Shown: positions 34,201 to 44,221, counted from the stretch's first letter. The stretch: DNA of 64,000 nt from JANQQN01 sp964519665 (GCA_964519665.1 CAZFIV010000001.1:1-64000); one strand, 5' to 3'. Notes: generated by a model from the sequence alone, not told the origin. Program-made: numbers and translations.

Positions 34201-35922
34201 GTGACGGAAGACAAAGCGAAGGTCGCTGAAGACCCGGCCCGCGAGGCGGCCTCCAACTTCATTCGAGCGATGGTCGCGACCGACCTTGAAGCGGGCAAAC
34301 ACGAGAACCCAGTCACTCGATTTCCGCCCGAGCCGAACGGGTTTCTACACATTGGGCATGCGAAGTCGATCTGCCTGAATTTCGGCCTGGCCAATGAGTT
34401 CGGCGGTCAATGCCACCTGCGGTTCGACGATACGAACCCGGCCAAGGAAGACCAAAAGTACGTCGACTCGATCCAGCAAGATGTAAAGTGGCTCGGCTTC
34501 GAATGGGGCGAGCATTTGTACTTCGCTTCGAGCTACTTCGAGAAACTCTATGAATACGCCGAGCAGCTCATCAAAGCTGGCAAAGCGTATGTGTGTGATC
34601 TCTCAGAAGAGCAGATTCAACAGTACCGAGGTACCGTCAAGACTCCGGGCACTCCGAGCCCCTATCGAGACCGCACGGTCGAAGAAAACCTCGACCTGTT
34701 TCGGCGGATGCGGGCGGGCGAGTTTGACGACGGAGCGAAGGTCTTGCGGGCGAAGATCGACATGGCTTCGCCGAACATGAAGATGCGCGACCCGCTCTTG
34801 TACCGCATTCGCCGGGCTCACCATCATCAGACTGGTGACGAGTGGTGCATCTATCCGTTCTACGACTTTACGCACTGCCTGTCGGATTCTATTGAAGGAA
34901 TCACCCACTCGCTGTGTACGCTCGAGTTCGAGAACAACCGAGAGCTATACGACTGGGTGCTCGACAACCTCGAAGTTCCCCAGCCGCAGCCGCGGCAGAC
35001 CGAGTTCGCACGCCTGAACCTATCCCATACGGTCATGTCCAAGCGGAAGCTCCTTCAGCTCGTCGAGGATGGGCTCGTGAGCGGATGGGACGACCCGAGA
35101 ATGCCGACCATCGCCGGAATGCGCCGTCGTGGCTATCGGCCGCAGGCCATCCGAACGTTCTGCGAGAAGGTGGGCGTCGCCCGCGCCAACAGCGTGGTGG
35201 ACATCGCGCTGCTCGAGTCGACGGTTCGTGATGATCTCAACCCCGACACGCCGAGAGTCATGGCGGTCCTCAAGCCGCTCAAGTTGGTGGTGACCAACTA
35301 CCCAGAGGGCCAGGAAGAGTTCTTTGATGCGCCTCGGCTTCCCGATGATCCGGAGCGGCTCGGAAGTCGTCCGGTTCCGTTCGGTCGTGAGCTTTGGATT
35401 GAAGCGTCGGATTTCATGGAGGATCCGCCCAAGAAGTTCTTTCGGTTGGCGGTAGGCAAAGAAGTGCGCCTTCGGTGGGCGTATCTCGTGACCTGTACCG
35501 GCTTCAAGAAGAACAAAGCGGGCGAGGTCGTCGAAGTTCACTGCACGTACGACCCCGAGACCAATGGCGGCAACGCGCCGGATGGTCGCAAGGTCAAGGG
35601 GACGATTCATTGGGTATCGGCCGCTCACGCGGTGAGCGCCGAAGTCCGCGTGTACGATCACCTATTCGGGATCGAGTACCCCGACCAGACGCCGGGCGTC
35701 GACTTCAAAGAGGAGCTGAATCCTCGCTCGATCGAAGTGGTTCCGGACGCCAAGTTGGAGCAGAGCCTACGCACGGCGAAGGTCGGAGAGCGCTTTCAAT
35801 TCGAGCGTACCGGCTACTTTATCGTCGACCCCGACAGTACCAAGAAGAAACCGGTCTTGAACCGCATCGTGGCGCTTCGCGACGGTTGGGCCAAGATCAT
35901 GAAGAAGACCGGCGGCAACTGA
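34201..35922 (+). CDS. glnS: Glutaminyl-tRNA synthetase
   Basis: A class I synthetase charging tRNA-Gln. The 573-residue protein contains the HIGH motif in FPPEPNGFLHIGHAKSI and the KMSKS equivalent VMSKRK. LRFDDTNPAKEDQKYVDSI and the C-terminal beta-barrel anticodon domain are also present. The GTG at 34201 is 2 bp from the yacG stop. Having GlnS suggests direct glutaminylation rather than reliance on GatCAB. Confidence 0.96.
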   Translation: MTEDKAKVAEDPAREAASNFIRAMVATDLEAGKHENPVTRFPPEPNGFLHIGHAKSICLNFGLANEFGGQCHLRFDDTNPAKEDQKYVDSIQQDVKWLGFEWGEHLYFASSYFEKLYEYAEQLIKAGKAYVCDLSEEQIQQYRGTVKTPGTPSPYRDRTVEENLDLFRRMRAGEFDDGAKVLRAKIDMASPNMKMRDPLLYRIRRAHHHQTGDEWCIYPFYDFTHCLSDSIEGITHSLCTLEFENNRELYDWVLDNLEVPQPQPRQTEFARLNLSHTVMSKRKLLQLVEDGLVSGWDDPRMPTIAGMRRRGYRPQAIRTFCEKVGVARANSVVDIALLESTVRDDLNPDTPRVMAVLKPLKLVVTNYPEGQEEFFDAPRLPDDPERLGSRPVPFGRELWIEASDFMEDPPKKFFRLAVGKEVRLRWAYLVTCTGFKKNKAGEVVEVHCTYDPETNGGNAPDGRKVKGTIHWVSAAHAVSAEVRVYDHLFGIEYPDQTPGVDFKEELNPRSIEVVPDAKLEQSLRTAKVGERFQFERTGYFIVDPDSTKKKPVLNRIVALRDGWAKIMKKTGGN

Positions 35923-35985
35923 TTCAGCGGTCGTGTTCGCCGTCTCTTTGACTCGGGGCGCCCAGGACCGGATCGTGACGGCGAC

Positions 35986-37020
35986 ATGCGCACTTGTGGG
36001 GGGACGCTGCTGCTGCTTGCGCTGGGCCTGGTTTCGCAACCCGCGGCCGCCCAGACGAACGTCGAGATCGACTACAACCCGGAGGTCTTCCAGCTGCTCG
36101 AGGAGGACCTCGGCCTGAGTGCGGACGAGGTCGACGAGCTCATCAACGATCAGCTTCGGGAGCTATACGGTCTGGTTGATGTTCCAACCTTTCTTCGCCT
36201 GTCGGCCAACGCCCAGAGCATGGCGAACAAGGGACTGGGGGTCGACTACGCGTCGAGCTTTGACAATTTGATCATCGGGGGGACCGTTTCGGTCGCCGTC
36301 GACGCGGGTGACGGGAGCATCGAAGATCTTACGGATCTCGCGGTTCCCGTCGGGGCTGGGGCCCAGATCGCTCTCATGGTCGGCTATCAAGTCGATGATC
36401 GGCTGCGCGTGTACCTCAACGGTCTTTACCACCCGCTGTCGGCCAGCGGCCTCGAAGGAGACTTCTACAACGTGGGGGTCCATCTTCAGTACAACGCGGT
36501 CGCGCCGGTTGGAAAACGGCGATTGGCCCGATGGGGTGGCTTGGATGTCACGACGGGTTTCGAGCTGTCACGGATGCGGTTGGAGCTCCCGGTTGCCGAG
36601 GCGTTCGAGGCGTCGGGGGCCATCTCGGGGGACATCGATCTCGACACGGTTTCCACCGGGACCCTGGAGCTCGAGCAGAGGGCGATCACCGTGCCGCTCG
36701 AGCTCACGACCAACGTAACGCTCCTGTATTTCCTGACCCTGTACACGGGTATCGGCGTGGATCTACAGCTGGGCCAAGCGCGGATGAACTTCGATCTGAA
36801 CTCTGACCTCAGCGTTTCGGACCCGGAGACTGGCCAACCCCTCGATCTGGGGGACGCCGAGATCACGGTCGACGACCGCAACGGTCCGGACCTCGGCATG
36901 TTCCGGATTCTGCTCGGTTTTCAGCTCAATATCTGGCGGCTGAAGGTCTTCGGGCAAGTGAACTTCCTGACCAACGACCTGGCGGTGAGCTTGGCGGCGG
37001 GCCTCCGCATCGTGTTATAG
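35986..37020 (+). CDS. Secreted or outer-membrane beta-barrel-like protein
   Basis: The 344-residue protein has a clear signal peptide (MRTCGGTLLLLALGLVSQPAAAQ). After a short acidic N-terminal part it consists of alternating strand-like segments, e.g. VSVAVDAG, IALMVGYQVDDRLRVYLNGLYHPL and FRILLGFQLNIWRLKVFGQVNFL. The end VSLAAGLRIVL is compatible with a beta-barrel. No named family is recognised, and an outer-membrane location is inferred. It precedes the TPR gene by 21 bp. Confidence 0.7.
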   Translation: MRTCGGTLLLLALGLVSQPAAAQTNVEIDYNPEVFQLLEEDLGLSADEVDELINDQLRELYGLVDVPTFLRLSANAQSMANKGLGVDYASSFDNLIIGGTVSVAVDAGDGSIEDLTDLAVPVGAGAQIALMVGYQVDDRLRVYLNGLYHPLSASGLEGDFYNVGVHLQYNAVAPVGKRRLARWGGLDVTTGFELSRMRLELPVAEAFEASGAISGDIDLDTVSTGTLELEQRAITVPLELTTNVTLLYFLTLYTGIGVDLQLGQARMNFDLNSDLSVSDPETGQPLDLGDAEITVDDRNGPDLGMFRILLGFQLNIWRLKVFGQVNFLTNDLAVSLAAGLRIVL

Positions 37021-37041
37021 CTCGCTCAGCGAGGACGAAGG

Positions 37042-37866
37042 ATGAGCGAGGGGCAGGGAAGCGATCGAACAGCGAGCAAAGGGCGGCGCGGCTTCAAGAT
37101 CGATGGCGGCGATTCGGAGGGCCTCCGGGCGCCAAAGCCGAGAGCGATCGCCGAGGCGTTACGGCTCAGTCGCGATGAGGCGCCGGCTCTCGAAGAGGGC
37201 CAATATGCCTACAATCCGGGGCGGATTCGCGCGTTCCTAGAAGGACGGATCACGCTGGGCGATCTCGAGGGCATCACCAAGCAGGAGCAGTACCAGGTCG
37301 CCGAGGTCGGATACTCATTTCTGACCTCAGGCAAGCTCGCCGAAGCCAAGACGGTGTTCGAGGGGTTGATCGCGCTCGATCCCTTCGATGCCTATTTTCA
37401 CACGGTCCTCGGCTCGATCGCCCAACAGTCCGAAGACCTCGAGGAAGCCGAGCGCCGTTACTCCCGGGCGCTCGAGATCAACCCCTTCTCGGCCACCGCG
37501 ATGGCCAACCGGGGGGAGGTGCGGGTCATGCAAGGGCGCATGACAGAGGGCGCCGAAGACCTTATTCGCGCCGTGCAGGCCGACCCGCAGGCCAAAGAGC
37601 AAGCGACGGTCCGAGCTCAGGCGACGCTCAACGTCATGCGTGAACAGCTCCAGGCTGCAGCCCATGAATCCGCCGCGGCCCATGAATCCGCTGCCGTCGA
37701 CGCAGCCGCCGGGTCGAGCCAAGCGAACGCCAGCGCTTCAATCTCGTCCCCTAAACCTCGACCGAGAGTCCCCGCGGCGTCTTCCCCCGCCGGCCGGTCT
37801 CCGGCCAGCGAAGATGGCCGCTCGGGCCCGAGCCGTCCGCGCCGTCCGACGCCGCGCAAGAAGTAG
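37042..37866 (+). CDS. TPR protein resembling LcrH/SycD chaperones
   Basis: The 274-residue protein has a TPR core at about 85-195 (AEVGYSFLTSGKLAEAKTVFEGLIALDPFDAYFHTVLGSIAQQ). Two further helix pairs follow. The repeat spacing and AEVGYSFLTSGK start recall LcrH/SycD type III chaperones, but no secretion genes are nearby. The C-terminal 70 residues are Ala/Ser/Pro-rich and likely disordered. It sits directly upstream of the NtrC-type regulator. Confidence 0.72.
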   Translation: MSEGQGSDRTASKGRRGFKIDGGDSEGLRAPKPRAIAEALRLSRDEAPALEEGQYAYNPGRIRAFLEGRITLGDLEGITKQEQYQVAEVGYSFLTSGKLAEAKTVFEGLIALDPFDAYFHTVLGSIAQQSEDLEEAERRYSRALEINPFSATAMANRGEVRVMQGRMTEGAEDLIRAVQADPQAKEQATVRAQATLNVMREQLQAAAHESAAAHESAAVDAAAGSSQANASASISSPKPRPRVPAASSPAGRSPASEDGRSGPSRPRRPTPRKK

Positions 37867-37888
37867 ATCCGCGAGGCACGACCAGCGG

Positions 37889-39253
37889 ATGAGCAGTCTG
37901 GGAAAAATCCTCGTGCTCGATGACGAGCCGAACATTCTGGTGAGCTTATCGCGAGCGCTGGAGCTCGAGGACTACTCGGTGGTCACCGCCCGCAACGTCG
38001 CCGAGGCGAAGCACCAATTGGCAACGGCTTCTCCCGACCTTTGCTTGTTCGACGTGAAACTTCCTGATGGCGATGGGCTGAGCCTTCTCGAGTCGATGGG
38101 CGAAGAGGTCGACCGACCCTCGGTCATCGTGATGAGCGGCCACGGCACCATCGACGACGCCGTCCGCGCGCTGCAGCTGGGAGCGGTCGACTATCTCGAG
38201 AAGCCTATCGGCCAGGAACGTCTGCTGTTGACTGTCGCCCATACACTGGAGCGCGCGCGCCTCAAGGCCGAAAACGCCGAGCTGAAGGCCCGAGTCCCGG
38301 TTGAGGATCGAACGATTCTAGGGCGCTCGAAAATCATCGATTCGCTCCGAGCGCAGATCGAACGGGTGGCCGCGAGCGAGGGTCGGGTCTTGATCACCGG
38401 CGAGAACGGCACCGGAAAAGAGCTGATCGCCCACGCCATCCACGCTGCGTCGCAGCGGGCGCAGCGTCCGTTCATCAGCTTGAATTGCGCGGCGGTGCCC
38501 GCCGACCTGATCGAATCGGAGCTGTTCGGCCACGAGAAAGGGGCGTTTACGGGCGCGGTGGCCAAGAAGGTCGGCAAATTCGAGCGCGCCGATGGGGGCA
38601 CGCTCTTTCTGGATGAAGTTGGCGACATGCCCGCCAATATGCAGGCGAAGTTGCTCCGGGTACTGCAGACCGGAGAGCTCGAACGGGTCGGCGGGAGTCA
38701 GACGATACAGGTCGACGTGCGAGTGTTGGCGGCGACCAACAAAGACCTCGCCGAAGAGATCGCCGCCGGTCGTTTTCGCGAAGACCTCTATTATCGGCTG
38801 AATGTGGTTCCTCTCCGGAGTCCACCGCTGCGGGAGCGTAGGGACGACATCCCTCTTCTGGTCGAGCGTTTTCTCGCTGAAGCGGCGACCCGGAATCAGC
38901 GCAAAGTACCCGAGTTCACCCCGGCCGCGCTCGCGCTCCTGGCCGGCCACGATTATCCGGGCAACGTTCGAGAGCTTCGTAACCTCGTCGAGCGGATCGT
39001 GATCCTCGCCCCCCCATCGCTGCGGGTCCTAGACGAAGGTGATATTCGTGACTTCGTGCCGACCCGCCGGCTCGAGAGTCCCGTGTCGTATGAACCGGGG
39101 AAGAAGCTGTCGGATCTCGTCGCCGAGGCCGAGCGGGCCATCGTCGTGGCGGCGCTGCGCGCACACGACGACGTGGTGGCGGACACGGCGCGAGCGCTCG
39201 GGGTCGAAAGATCGAACTTCCATAAGAAGCTGAAAGCGCTGGGCCTGAAGTAA
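37889..39253 (+). CDS. NtrC-type response regulator, sigma54 activator
   Basis: The 454-residue protein has a receiver domain with phospho-acceptor Asp in CLFDVKLPDGDG, plus LDDEPN and VMSGHGT. It is followed by a sigma54 AAA+ domain with GENGTGKELIA, GAFTGA and GGTLFLDEVGD. A Fis-type HTH at the end reads DTARALGVERSNFHKKLKALGLK. The open frame begins far upstream in another gene, but ATG at 37889 matches the receiver start. It lies just upstream of the sigma54 promoter at 39395. No cognate kinase is adjacent. Confidence 0.92.
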   Translation: MSSLGKILVLDDEPNILVSLSRALELEDYSVVTARNVAEAKHQLATASPDLCLFDVKLPDGDGLSLLESMGEEVDRPSVIVMSGHGTIDDAVRALQLGAVDYLEKPIGQERLLLTVAHTLERARLKAENAELKARVPVEDRTILGRSKIIDSLRAQIERVAASEGRVLITGENGTGKELIAHAIHAASQRAQRPFISLNCAAVPADLIESELFGHEKGAFTGAVAKKVGKFERADGGTLFLDEVGDMPANMQAKLLRVLQTGELERVGGSQTIQVDVRVLAATNKDLAEEIAAGRFREDLYYRLNVVPLRSPPLRERRDDIPLLVERFLAEAATRNQRKVPEFTPAALALLAGHDYPGNVRELRNLVERIVILAPPSLRVLDEGDIRDFVPTRRLESPVSYEPGKKLSDLVAEAERAIVVAALRAHDDVVADTARALGVERSNFHKKLKALGLK

Positions 39254-39394
39254 GCCCGCCTCGGACATCCTCAAAGCAGGTGATCTGCCGCGTGGCGTCA
39301 TGTACCCGGTGGACCGAGGTCGTGGCCACCTCACCCGCGGGTCGATTTGCCTAAGACAATGTAAACACTAGTACATTTGAATATCAGGTTTCGT

Positions 39395-39410
39395 TGGCAC
39401 GGGCCCTGCT
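39395..39410 (+). promoter_or_regulatory. sigma54 (-24/-12) promoter
   Basis: TGGCACGGGCCCTGCT matches TGGCAC-N5-TTGCW except for one base (C for T at the first position of the -12 element), with correct spacing between GG and GC. It lies 58 bp before the TPR lipoprotein-like gene and 142 bp after the NtrC-type gene. This suggests that regulator as its activator. Confidence 0.75.
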
Positions 39411-39467
39411 CATCCACCTCCCCATGAAACGTCCGCTTCCGAGCGGCCAAGCATCGAAGGAGACGAG

Positions 39468-40487
39468 ATGAGCAATCAAGAATCGAAGACCACCTCCAAT
39501 TTTATGACCGGCCTTGTCCTCTTCGGTGGGGTCGTAAGTGCAACGGCTATCTTCTATGGGTGCTCGAACGAGTCGCCGGCGCCCGTTTCGACCCCGGTCC
39601 CGGCCGTCCTCAGCGAATCCGAGGCGAGCCCTCCCGAGCTTCCGATCGCGGCCGAGAAGACCGCCCCGGTGCAGCCGGGGGATGTCGAGAAGCCGAAGGC
39701 GCCAACGAAAGAACTCGAAGTGGCGATCGCCCATGACGACGCTGTCGACCACAGCCAGCAGGCGCAGGCCCTTCTGAGCCGAGGTGAGCGCAAGGCCGCG
39801 TTGGTCGCCATGAGGAAACACCTGCATACCGTCGAACCGACCGCCGACAATCTGCTCACGGTCGGTCGTCTAGCGCGCGAAGTGAACGAGTTTGCGCTGG
39901 CCCGGGTCGCGCTCAAACAGGCGCGTAGCCTCGAACCGCGCCGAGCCGACGTGTCGGTAGAGTTCGCACGAGTGCATTTGGACTCGGGACACGCCCGTAA
40001 GGCCGAGCGAGAAGCTCGGCGAGCGCTGCGGTTCGATCGCGATAGCGCACCGGCGTGGAACCAGCTCGGCCGCGCAGCGATGGCGCAGTCCCGTTGGGAG
40101 CTGGCCGAAACCTCGTTCAAGCGGGCCGTCCACTTGGATCCGGTGGATGGGCTTGCCCACAACAACCTCGGCCTTCTGTACGTGTACATGAAGGATGGTG
40201 AAAAGGCGGCCGATATTCTCGAGCGAGCCGTCGAGCTGATGGAAGACGATACGCCGTACTACGTCTTCAATAACCTCGGCCTGGCTCACGAGCTGTTGGG
40301 TCAGCACGAAGAGGCGCGGGAAGCCTTCGAGGAAGCGCTTCTGTTGAACCCCTTCTACACGAAGGCCAAGGTCAATCTCGACCGAATCGAGGCCCGCATC
40401 GCCGCCACGCAGGCCGAGGAAGCCTTCGAAACCGCCACCGGCGGCGAATCAGAGGCTGACCCGATGGTCGTGCCCGACGACGCGTAG
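39468..40487 (+). CDS. Membrane-anchored TPR protein, possible lipoprotein
   Basis: The 339-residue protein begins with a hydrophobic segment (MTGLVLFGGVVSATAIFYGC, 13-32). It is followed by a Pro/Ala/Glu-rich linker (33-85) and TPR repeats, e.g. APAWNQLGRAAMAQSRWELAETSFKRAVHLDP and YVFNNLGLAHELLGQHEEAREAFEEALLLNP. Cys32 could be lipidated, though FYGC is a weak lipobox. A single TM anchor is the alternative. It is preceded by a strong sigma54 promoter at 39395. Confidence 0.8.
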   Translation: MSNQESKTTSNFMTGLVLFGGVVSATAIFYGCSNESPAPVSTPVPAVLSESEASPPELPIAAEKTAPVQPGDVEKPKAPTKELEVAIAHDDAVDHSQQAQALLSRGERKAALVAMRKHLHTVEPTADNLLTVGRLAREVNEFALARVALKQARSLEPRRADVSVEFARVHLDSGHARKAEREARRALRFDRDSAPAWNQLGRAAMAQSRWELAETSFKRAVHLDPVDGLAHNNLGLLYVYMKDGEKAADILERAVELMEDDTPYYVFNNLGLAHELLGQHEEAREAFEEALLLNPFYTKAKVNLDRIEARIAATQAEEAFETATGGESEADPMVVPDDA

Positions 40488-40570
40488 ATGGCCGAAGCCC
40501 CGTCGTCAGCAGCGATGGCGGTCGAGTAGCACGGGGAGCCGAGCCAAAACAGCGTGGGTTCGGGCCCCGG

Positions 40571-42832
40571 CTACAACGGCAGTCGGATTCTGCTGGTCCC
40601 GGAGCGAGGTACACGAATGCGAACTTCCTTGTCGAGCTGCAGCTCGTCATTGCGCAACCTCAGCTTGACGGGCCCGATGGGCAGCTCGGCCTCGAACGGG
40701 GTCGAACCGATCTTCTCGCCTCGGTAGTACACCGCGGCCCACCGACCGTAGGGCGCGGTGAGCGTGACCTTCCGGGTTACGATCGGTCGCCGTTTGGCGC
40801 GCGGGTCGGCGGTGAGGCGCACGACCAAGGTCTTGTCGGGCTCGCGCGAAGTCAGGCGAACCTCTTCCGAGAAGGTGCTGTACCCGGCCAACTCGACGCG
40901 CACTCGGACTTGCTGGTCGAGCGGTAGCCCTCCTACCCGAACGCGGCCAGACCCCTTGCGGCCGCCGTCAATGTACACGAACGCTGAAGGCGGAGTCGGA
41001 ATGACGGTTAGCTGACCTTCGACCGGCTTCAGCACCTCGTCGAGGATGAGCGGTTGTCCGCGTTGGGGCGTGAGCGTGTACTGAATGGGCTCATGGCCCG
41101 ATAGCACAAGCTTGACATCGACCGGCTTGTCGCTGGGAATTGGCTCTTCCAGCGGCGTGGACCGGGCCAGCTCGTGCCCGTTGACGAACACCGACGCGCC
41201 AGCCGGCTGGGTCCGAACCTTCAGCAGGACCTCGGATGCAGAGAACTGCCCGCGAACGACGGCCACCGTCGCCGCCGCGACGGCCCCCAAGGCGACGACG
41301 AGGAGCAGAGCGGCGACGATGTTGAGTCCTTGATTTCGAGTTCGACGGGACCGACTCGGCGAGCTCTTGACCGGGACCACCATGGCGTCTTGGCTCTCAC
41401 CAAAGGCCGAATCGGTCGGGCGGGTCGGACCTTGGGTAGGGCCCTCGGCAGAGGTCGGGGTCGGGGGATGGGCCGGCCCCGACACTCGGGGTCGCTTCGT
41501 GCGCTGATAGGGCGCGCTTGGCATCGCGGCCATCGGGGTCGCTCGCTGGACTGGACGGCGCATTGCTTCGGCCGCCGAGCGGCTCGATGAGGCCGGTGGT
41601 GCATCGGCCACCTCGGCGGGTTCGGTCGGTCCGTTCCGGCGCGATTCAGCGACGGCCTCATCCGGCCGGCCCGGTTGGGAAAGGGGTGTCGCGGCGTCCT
41701 TCAGACCAGAGACGGGGTCGAGTTTGAGCACCGTCGGCGCGTCAAAATCGTCGTCTAGCGCGGACGGTGCGACATCTCCCCGGTCCGGCATTTCGCCAAA
41801 CTCGTCATCCTCCAGGGACGGTTCGTCGCCGACCCCGGGAACGCTGATACTTCCCGGGGCGGCAGCGGTCGGTTGCTGACCCGCTCGCTCCGGAAAGAGC
41901 TCAGCGAGGAGCTGGGCCACCCCGAGATCACCCGCAGCCATGTCTTTGCGAGCGACGGTGAGATCCATGGCGTACTCGGTAAGGACGTCGGCAAGCGTCT
42001 GCGCATCCGAGAATCGGTCATCCGGATCTCGGGCGAGCGCCTTCAAGCAGATCTGATCGAGTTCCAGGGTCACCGGAGCCCCGCGCGCCGAGGGTGGAGG
42101 CACATCTCTCTTCAGAACGTTGTCGATGGTCTCGACCGCGGATGCGCCGGCGAAGGGGTTCTCGCCGGTCAGAAGCTCATACAAGAGCACGCCGGCACTG
42201 AAGACGTCGACGCGCGCATCGAAAGGCTTCTCTTGGATTCGCTCCGGCGCCATGTAGGCGTACTTGCCTTTGACGATACCGGCCGCGGTGTGATGAAGGC
42301 GCTGAGCAGCGGTGGCGATCCCGAAATCGGTGATTTTGACTTCACCCTCGAACGACAGAAGGACGTTCTGGGGCGAGACATCGCGGTGGACGATATTCAA
42401 AGGTTGGCCCTGCGGATCCATTCGCGTGTGCGCGAAGTGAAGCCCCTTGCAGACTTCCGCGATCAGGTAGAGTGCCAGCGGCGCGTCGATCCATCGGTCT
42501 TGCTCGGCAACGCGTTCATAGAGTCCGTACAGATTGACCCCGTGGACATACTCCATAGCGATGAAATACGTACCGGCGACTTCATCGAGGTCGAACACCT
42601 GCACGATGTTTCGATGGTGCAGGTGCATGGCGATCCGCGCTTCGTCGATGAACATCTTCACGAACTCCGGGTCGCGCGTGAAGTTCGAGTGGATGAGCTT
42701 TACGGCGACCATCCGCTGAAAGCCCATCGCTCCCACCGCCTTGGCCAAGAAGACCTCAGCCATGCCACCGGACGCGATTCGATTGATGACTTGGTATCGA
42801 CCAAGCTGTGGGTAGTCGCGGGACGTCGACAT
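40571..42832 (-). CDS. Transmembrane Ser/Thr protein kinase with PEGA repeats
   Basis: The 753-residue protein has a Hanks-type kinase domain (about 12-295): Gly loop IASGGMAEVFLA, Lys45 in VAVKLI, catalytic Asp151 in HRDVSPQN, DFG at 169-171, and APERIQEKPFDARVDVFS. A long Pro/Ala-rich linker leads to one TM helix near residue 510 (NIVAALLLVVALGAVAAATVAVVRG). The extracytoplasmic part has PEGA-type repeats (VRTQPAGASVFVNG; VIPTPPSAFVYIDG; a third, weaker). All catalytic residues are present. It could phosphorylate the FHA proteins in the window. Confidence 0.93.
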   Translation of the reverse strand: MSTSRDYPQLGRYQVINRIASGGMAEVFLAKAVGAMGFQRMVAVKLIHSNFTRDPEFVKMFIDEARIAMHLHHRNIVQVFDLDEVAGTYFIAMEYVHGVNLYGLYERVAEQDRWIDAPLALYLIAEVCKGLHFAHTRMDPQGQPLNIVHRDVSPQNVLLSFEGEVKITDFGIATAAQRLHHTAAGIVKGKYAYMAPERIQEKPFDARVDVFSAGVLLYELLTGENPFAGASAVETIDNVLKRDVPPPSARGAPVTLELDQICLKALARDPDDRFSDAQTLADVLTEYAMDLTVARKDMAAGDLGVAQLLAELFPERAGQQPTAAAPGSISVPGVGDEPSLEDDEFGEMPDRGDVAPSALDDDFDAPTVLKLDPVSGLKDAATPLSQPGRPDEAVAESRRNGPTEPAEVADAPPASSSRSAAEAMRRPVQRATPMAAMPSAPYQRTKRPRVSGPAHPPTPTSAEGPTQGPTRPTDSAFGESQDAMVVPVKSSPSRSRRTRNQGLNIVAALLLVVALGAVAAATVAVVRGQFSASEVLLKVRTQPAGASVFVNGHELARSTPLEEPIPSDKPVDVKLVLSGHEPIQYTLTPQRGQPLILDEVLKPVEGQLTVIPTPPSAFVYIDGGRKGSGRVRVGGLPLDQQVRVRVELAGYSTFSEEVRLTSREPDKTLVVRLTADPRAKRRPIVTRKVTLTAPYGRWAAVYYRGEKIGSTPFEAELPIGPVKLRLRNDELQLDKEVRIRVPRSGTSRIRLPL

Positions 42833-42846
42833 CGTTAGGGCTCGCG

Positions 42847-42864
42847 GCAGATGTCTCCATCTGC
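42847..42864. promoter_or_regulatory. Hairpin or palindrome upstream of the kinase gene
   Basis: GCAGATG-TCTC-CATCTGC is a perfect 7-bp inverted repeat 14 bp upstream of the kinase start on the minus strand. It could be an operator or a leader hairpin affecting translation. No regulator is known. Confidence 0.4.
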
Positions 42865-42968
42865 GACCCGGAAATCGTAGACTGGCGACCCAACGTCGGC
42901 AAGCACTGGAAATCCAGTGGGGCGGGCGATGTCTGCTTAGGACGGTACCGCGAGGGTCAGCGACGAGG

Positions 42969-43994
42969 TCAGGCGATGGTGGAGGTAAGGGGCGCGATGG
43001 GCCTCAGTCGCGCCTTCAGAAATTCGATCGCTTCATCTTCGGTGCGCTCGGGTGCGCCCGGCAGGTGTACGAGGCGGCGGGCCAAAGCCCGGTGGCGCCC
43101 AAGCATCAGCATGAGCCACACTTCGAAGAAGTCGACACCATCGAAGACGATGGCGTCTTCTCGGCCGTACAGCTCTCGGTTGCGCTCGAACTCTGCGGGA
43201 TAGTCGGACCAGTGGCAACGAGCGTTGACGTGATGGTGGATGTGGTAGCCGTCGTTGAAGCAGCGACGGTTGTACCGCGTATTGATGCAGGTGATGCTGT
43301 TCAGGTACGGGTTCTCGGGCGCCGAGTCGTCGACGAAAGCGTGCTGGGCCCAGTTTCCGGCCATCATCAGCAGGCGGACCAGCACGACTGGGAAGATGAA
43401 GACGACAACGGTGGCTCGCCAGTTGACCATGAGGAGGACGGCGGTAGCCGTCCAAAAAGTGAGCTCACCCACGAGCGTCCGCATCATCAGTTTCGTGTTG
43501 CCCCGTGATCGGTGGTAGCGGGTGAGGTCGACGATCGTGAGGAAGAAAAACTTGCCGAAGTAGTGCAGCCAATGCGCGAAGCGGTCGCGCTGGTAAGGCA
43601 GCGTCGTCGACAGGTCACTGTGCATATTGTTTTCGGGGTGATGCATCCCCATGTGATGCGTAAAGTACGTTTCGGGGGTCTCGCCAAAGAAAGGGCTCAA
43701 GAACCAGGGGATGATCCGATTGAGCGCCCGATACCGCTTCTTGAAAAGGATGCGGTGCGAGGTGCAGTGGAGCATCAAGATGAACCGGTCGAGGACCGTC
43801 GTCGCCCACAGCGCCAAATAGCCGATCGCGAGCCACCAGAAATAAGCGTCTACGAAGAACAGCCCCACGCCGAGCGCAGCCACCGCTACGCATTGAATGA
43901 TGAGGTAGACGAAGGGAAGATCTCTCGGATCATTGATCAACCCGACAAAGAATCGGTCGAAAGGTCGCAACGTTAGCACGGTCTCTGAGCTCAT
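42969..43994 (-). CDS. Fatty acid desaturase-family membrane enzyme
   Basis: The 341-residue di-iron desaturase-type protein has histidine boxes HCTSH, THHMGMHHPENN and GYHIHHHVNARCHWSDYP. Four or so TM segments include FVYLIIQCVAVAALGVGLFF and VVVFIFPVVLVRLLMMAGN. The ATG at 43994 was chosen. The open frame extends to 44105 without similarity. Substrate is probably a lipid acyl chain, but regiospecificity cannot be predicted. Confidence 0.88.
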   Translation of the reverse strand: MSSETVLTLRPFDRFFVGLINDPRDLPFVYLIIQCVAVAALGVGLFFVDAYFWWLAIGYLALWATTVLDRFILMLHCTSHRILFKKRYRALNRIIPWFLSPFFGETPETYFTHHMGMHHPENNMHSDLSTTLPYQRDRFAHWLHYFGKFFFLTIVDLTRYHRSRGNTKLMMRTLVGELTFWTATAVLLMVNWRATVVVFIFPVVLVRLLMMAGNWAQHAFVDDSAPENPYLNSITCINTRYNRRCFNDGYHIHHHVNARCHWSDYPAEFERNRELYGREDAIVFDGVDFFEVWLMLMLGRHRALARRLVHLPGAPERTEDEAIEFLKARLRPIAPLTSTIA

Positions 43995-44221
43995 GGTCGC
44001 ATCCGGCGGCGCAACGTAACATGACCAAAACGCGTTCGTGCAACCAAGAACGCTCGCCTTATATGAATACCCGCGCGCTCGACGCTGGTCACTTCCGCGC
44101 CGCACCCACCGGCACGCGAGCCCGTCCGTATTTCGCTTCCGGTCTCGACCCGTTGCCCGGCGGTCGCCGAACCACCGCCGGAGGAAGACATCACGGTTGA
44201 CTCCTTTGTCGGCCGCGAACG

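Noticed and set aside
37042..37866. Type III secretion chaperone LcrH/SycD
   Set aside because: The TPR core is similar, but no secretion apparatus gene is in the neighbourhood and the long disordered tail is atypical.
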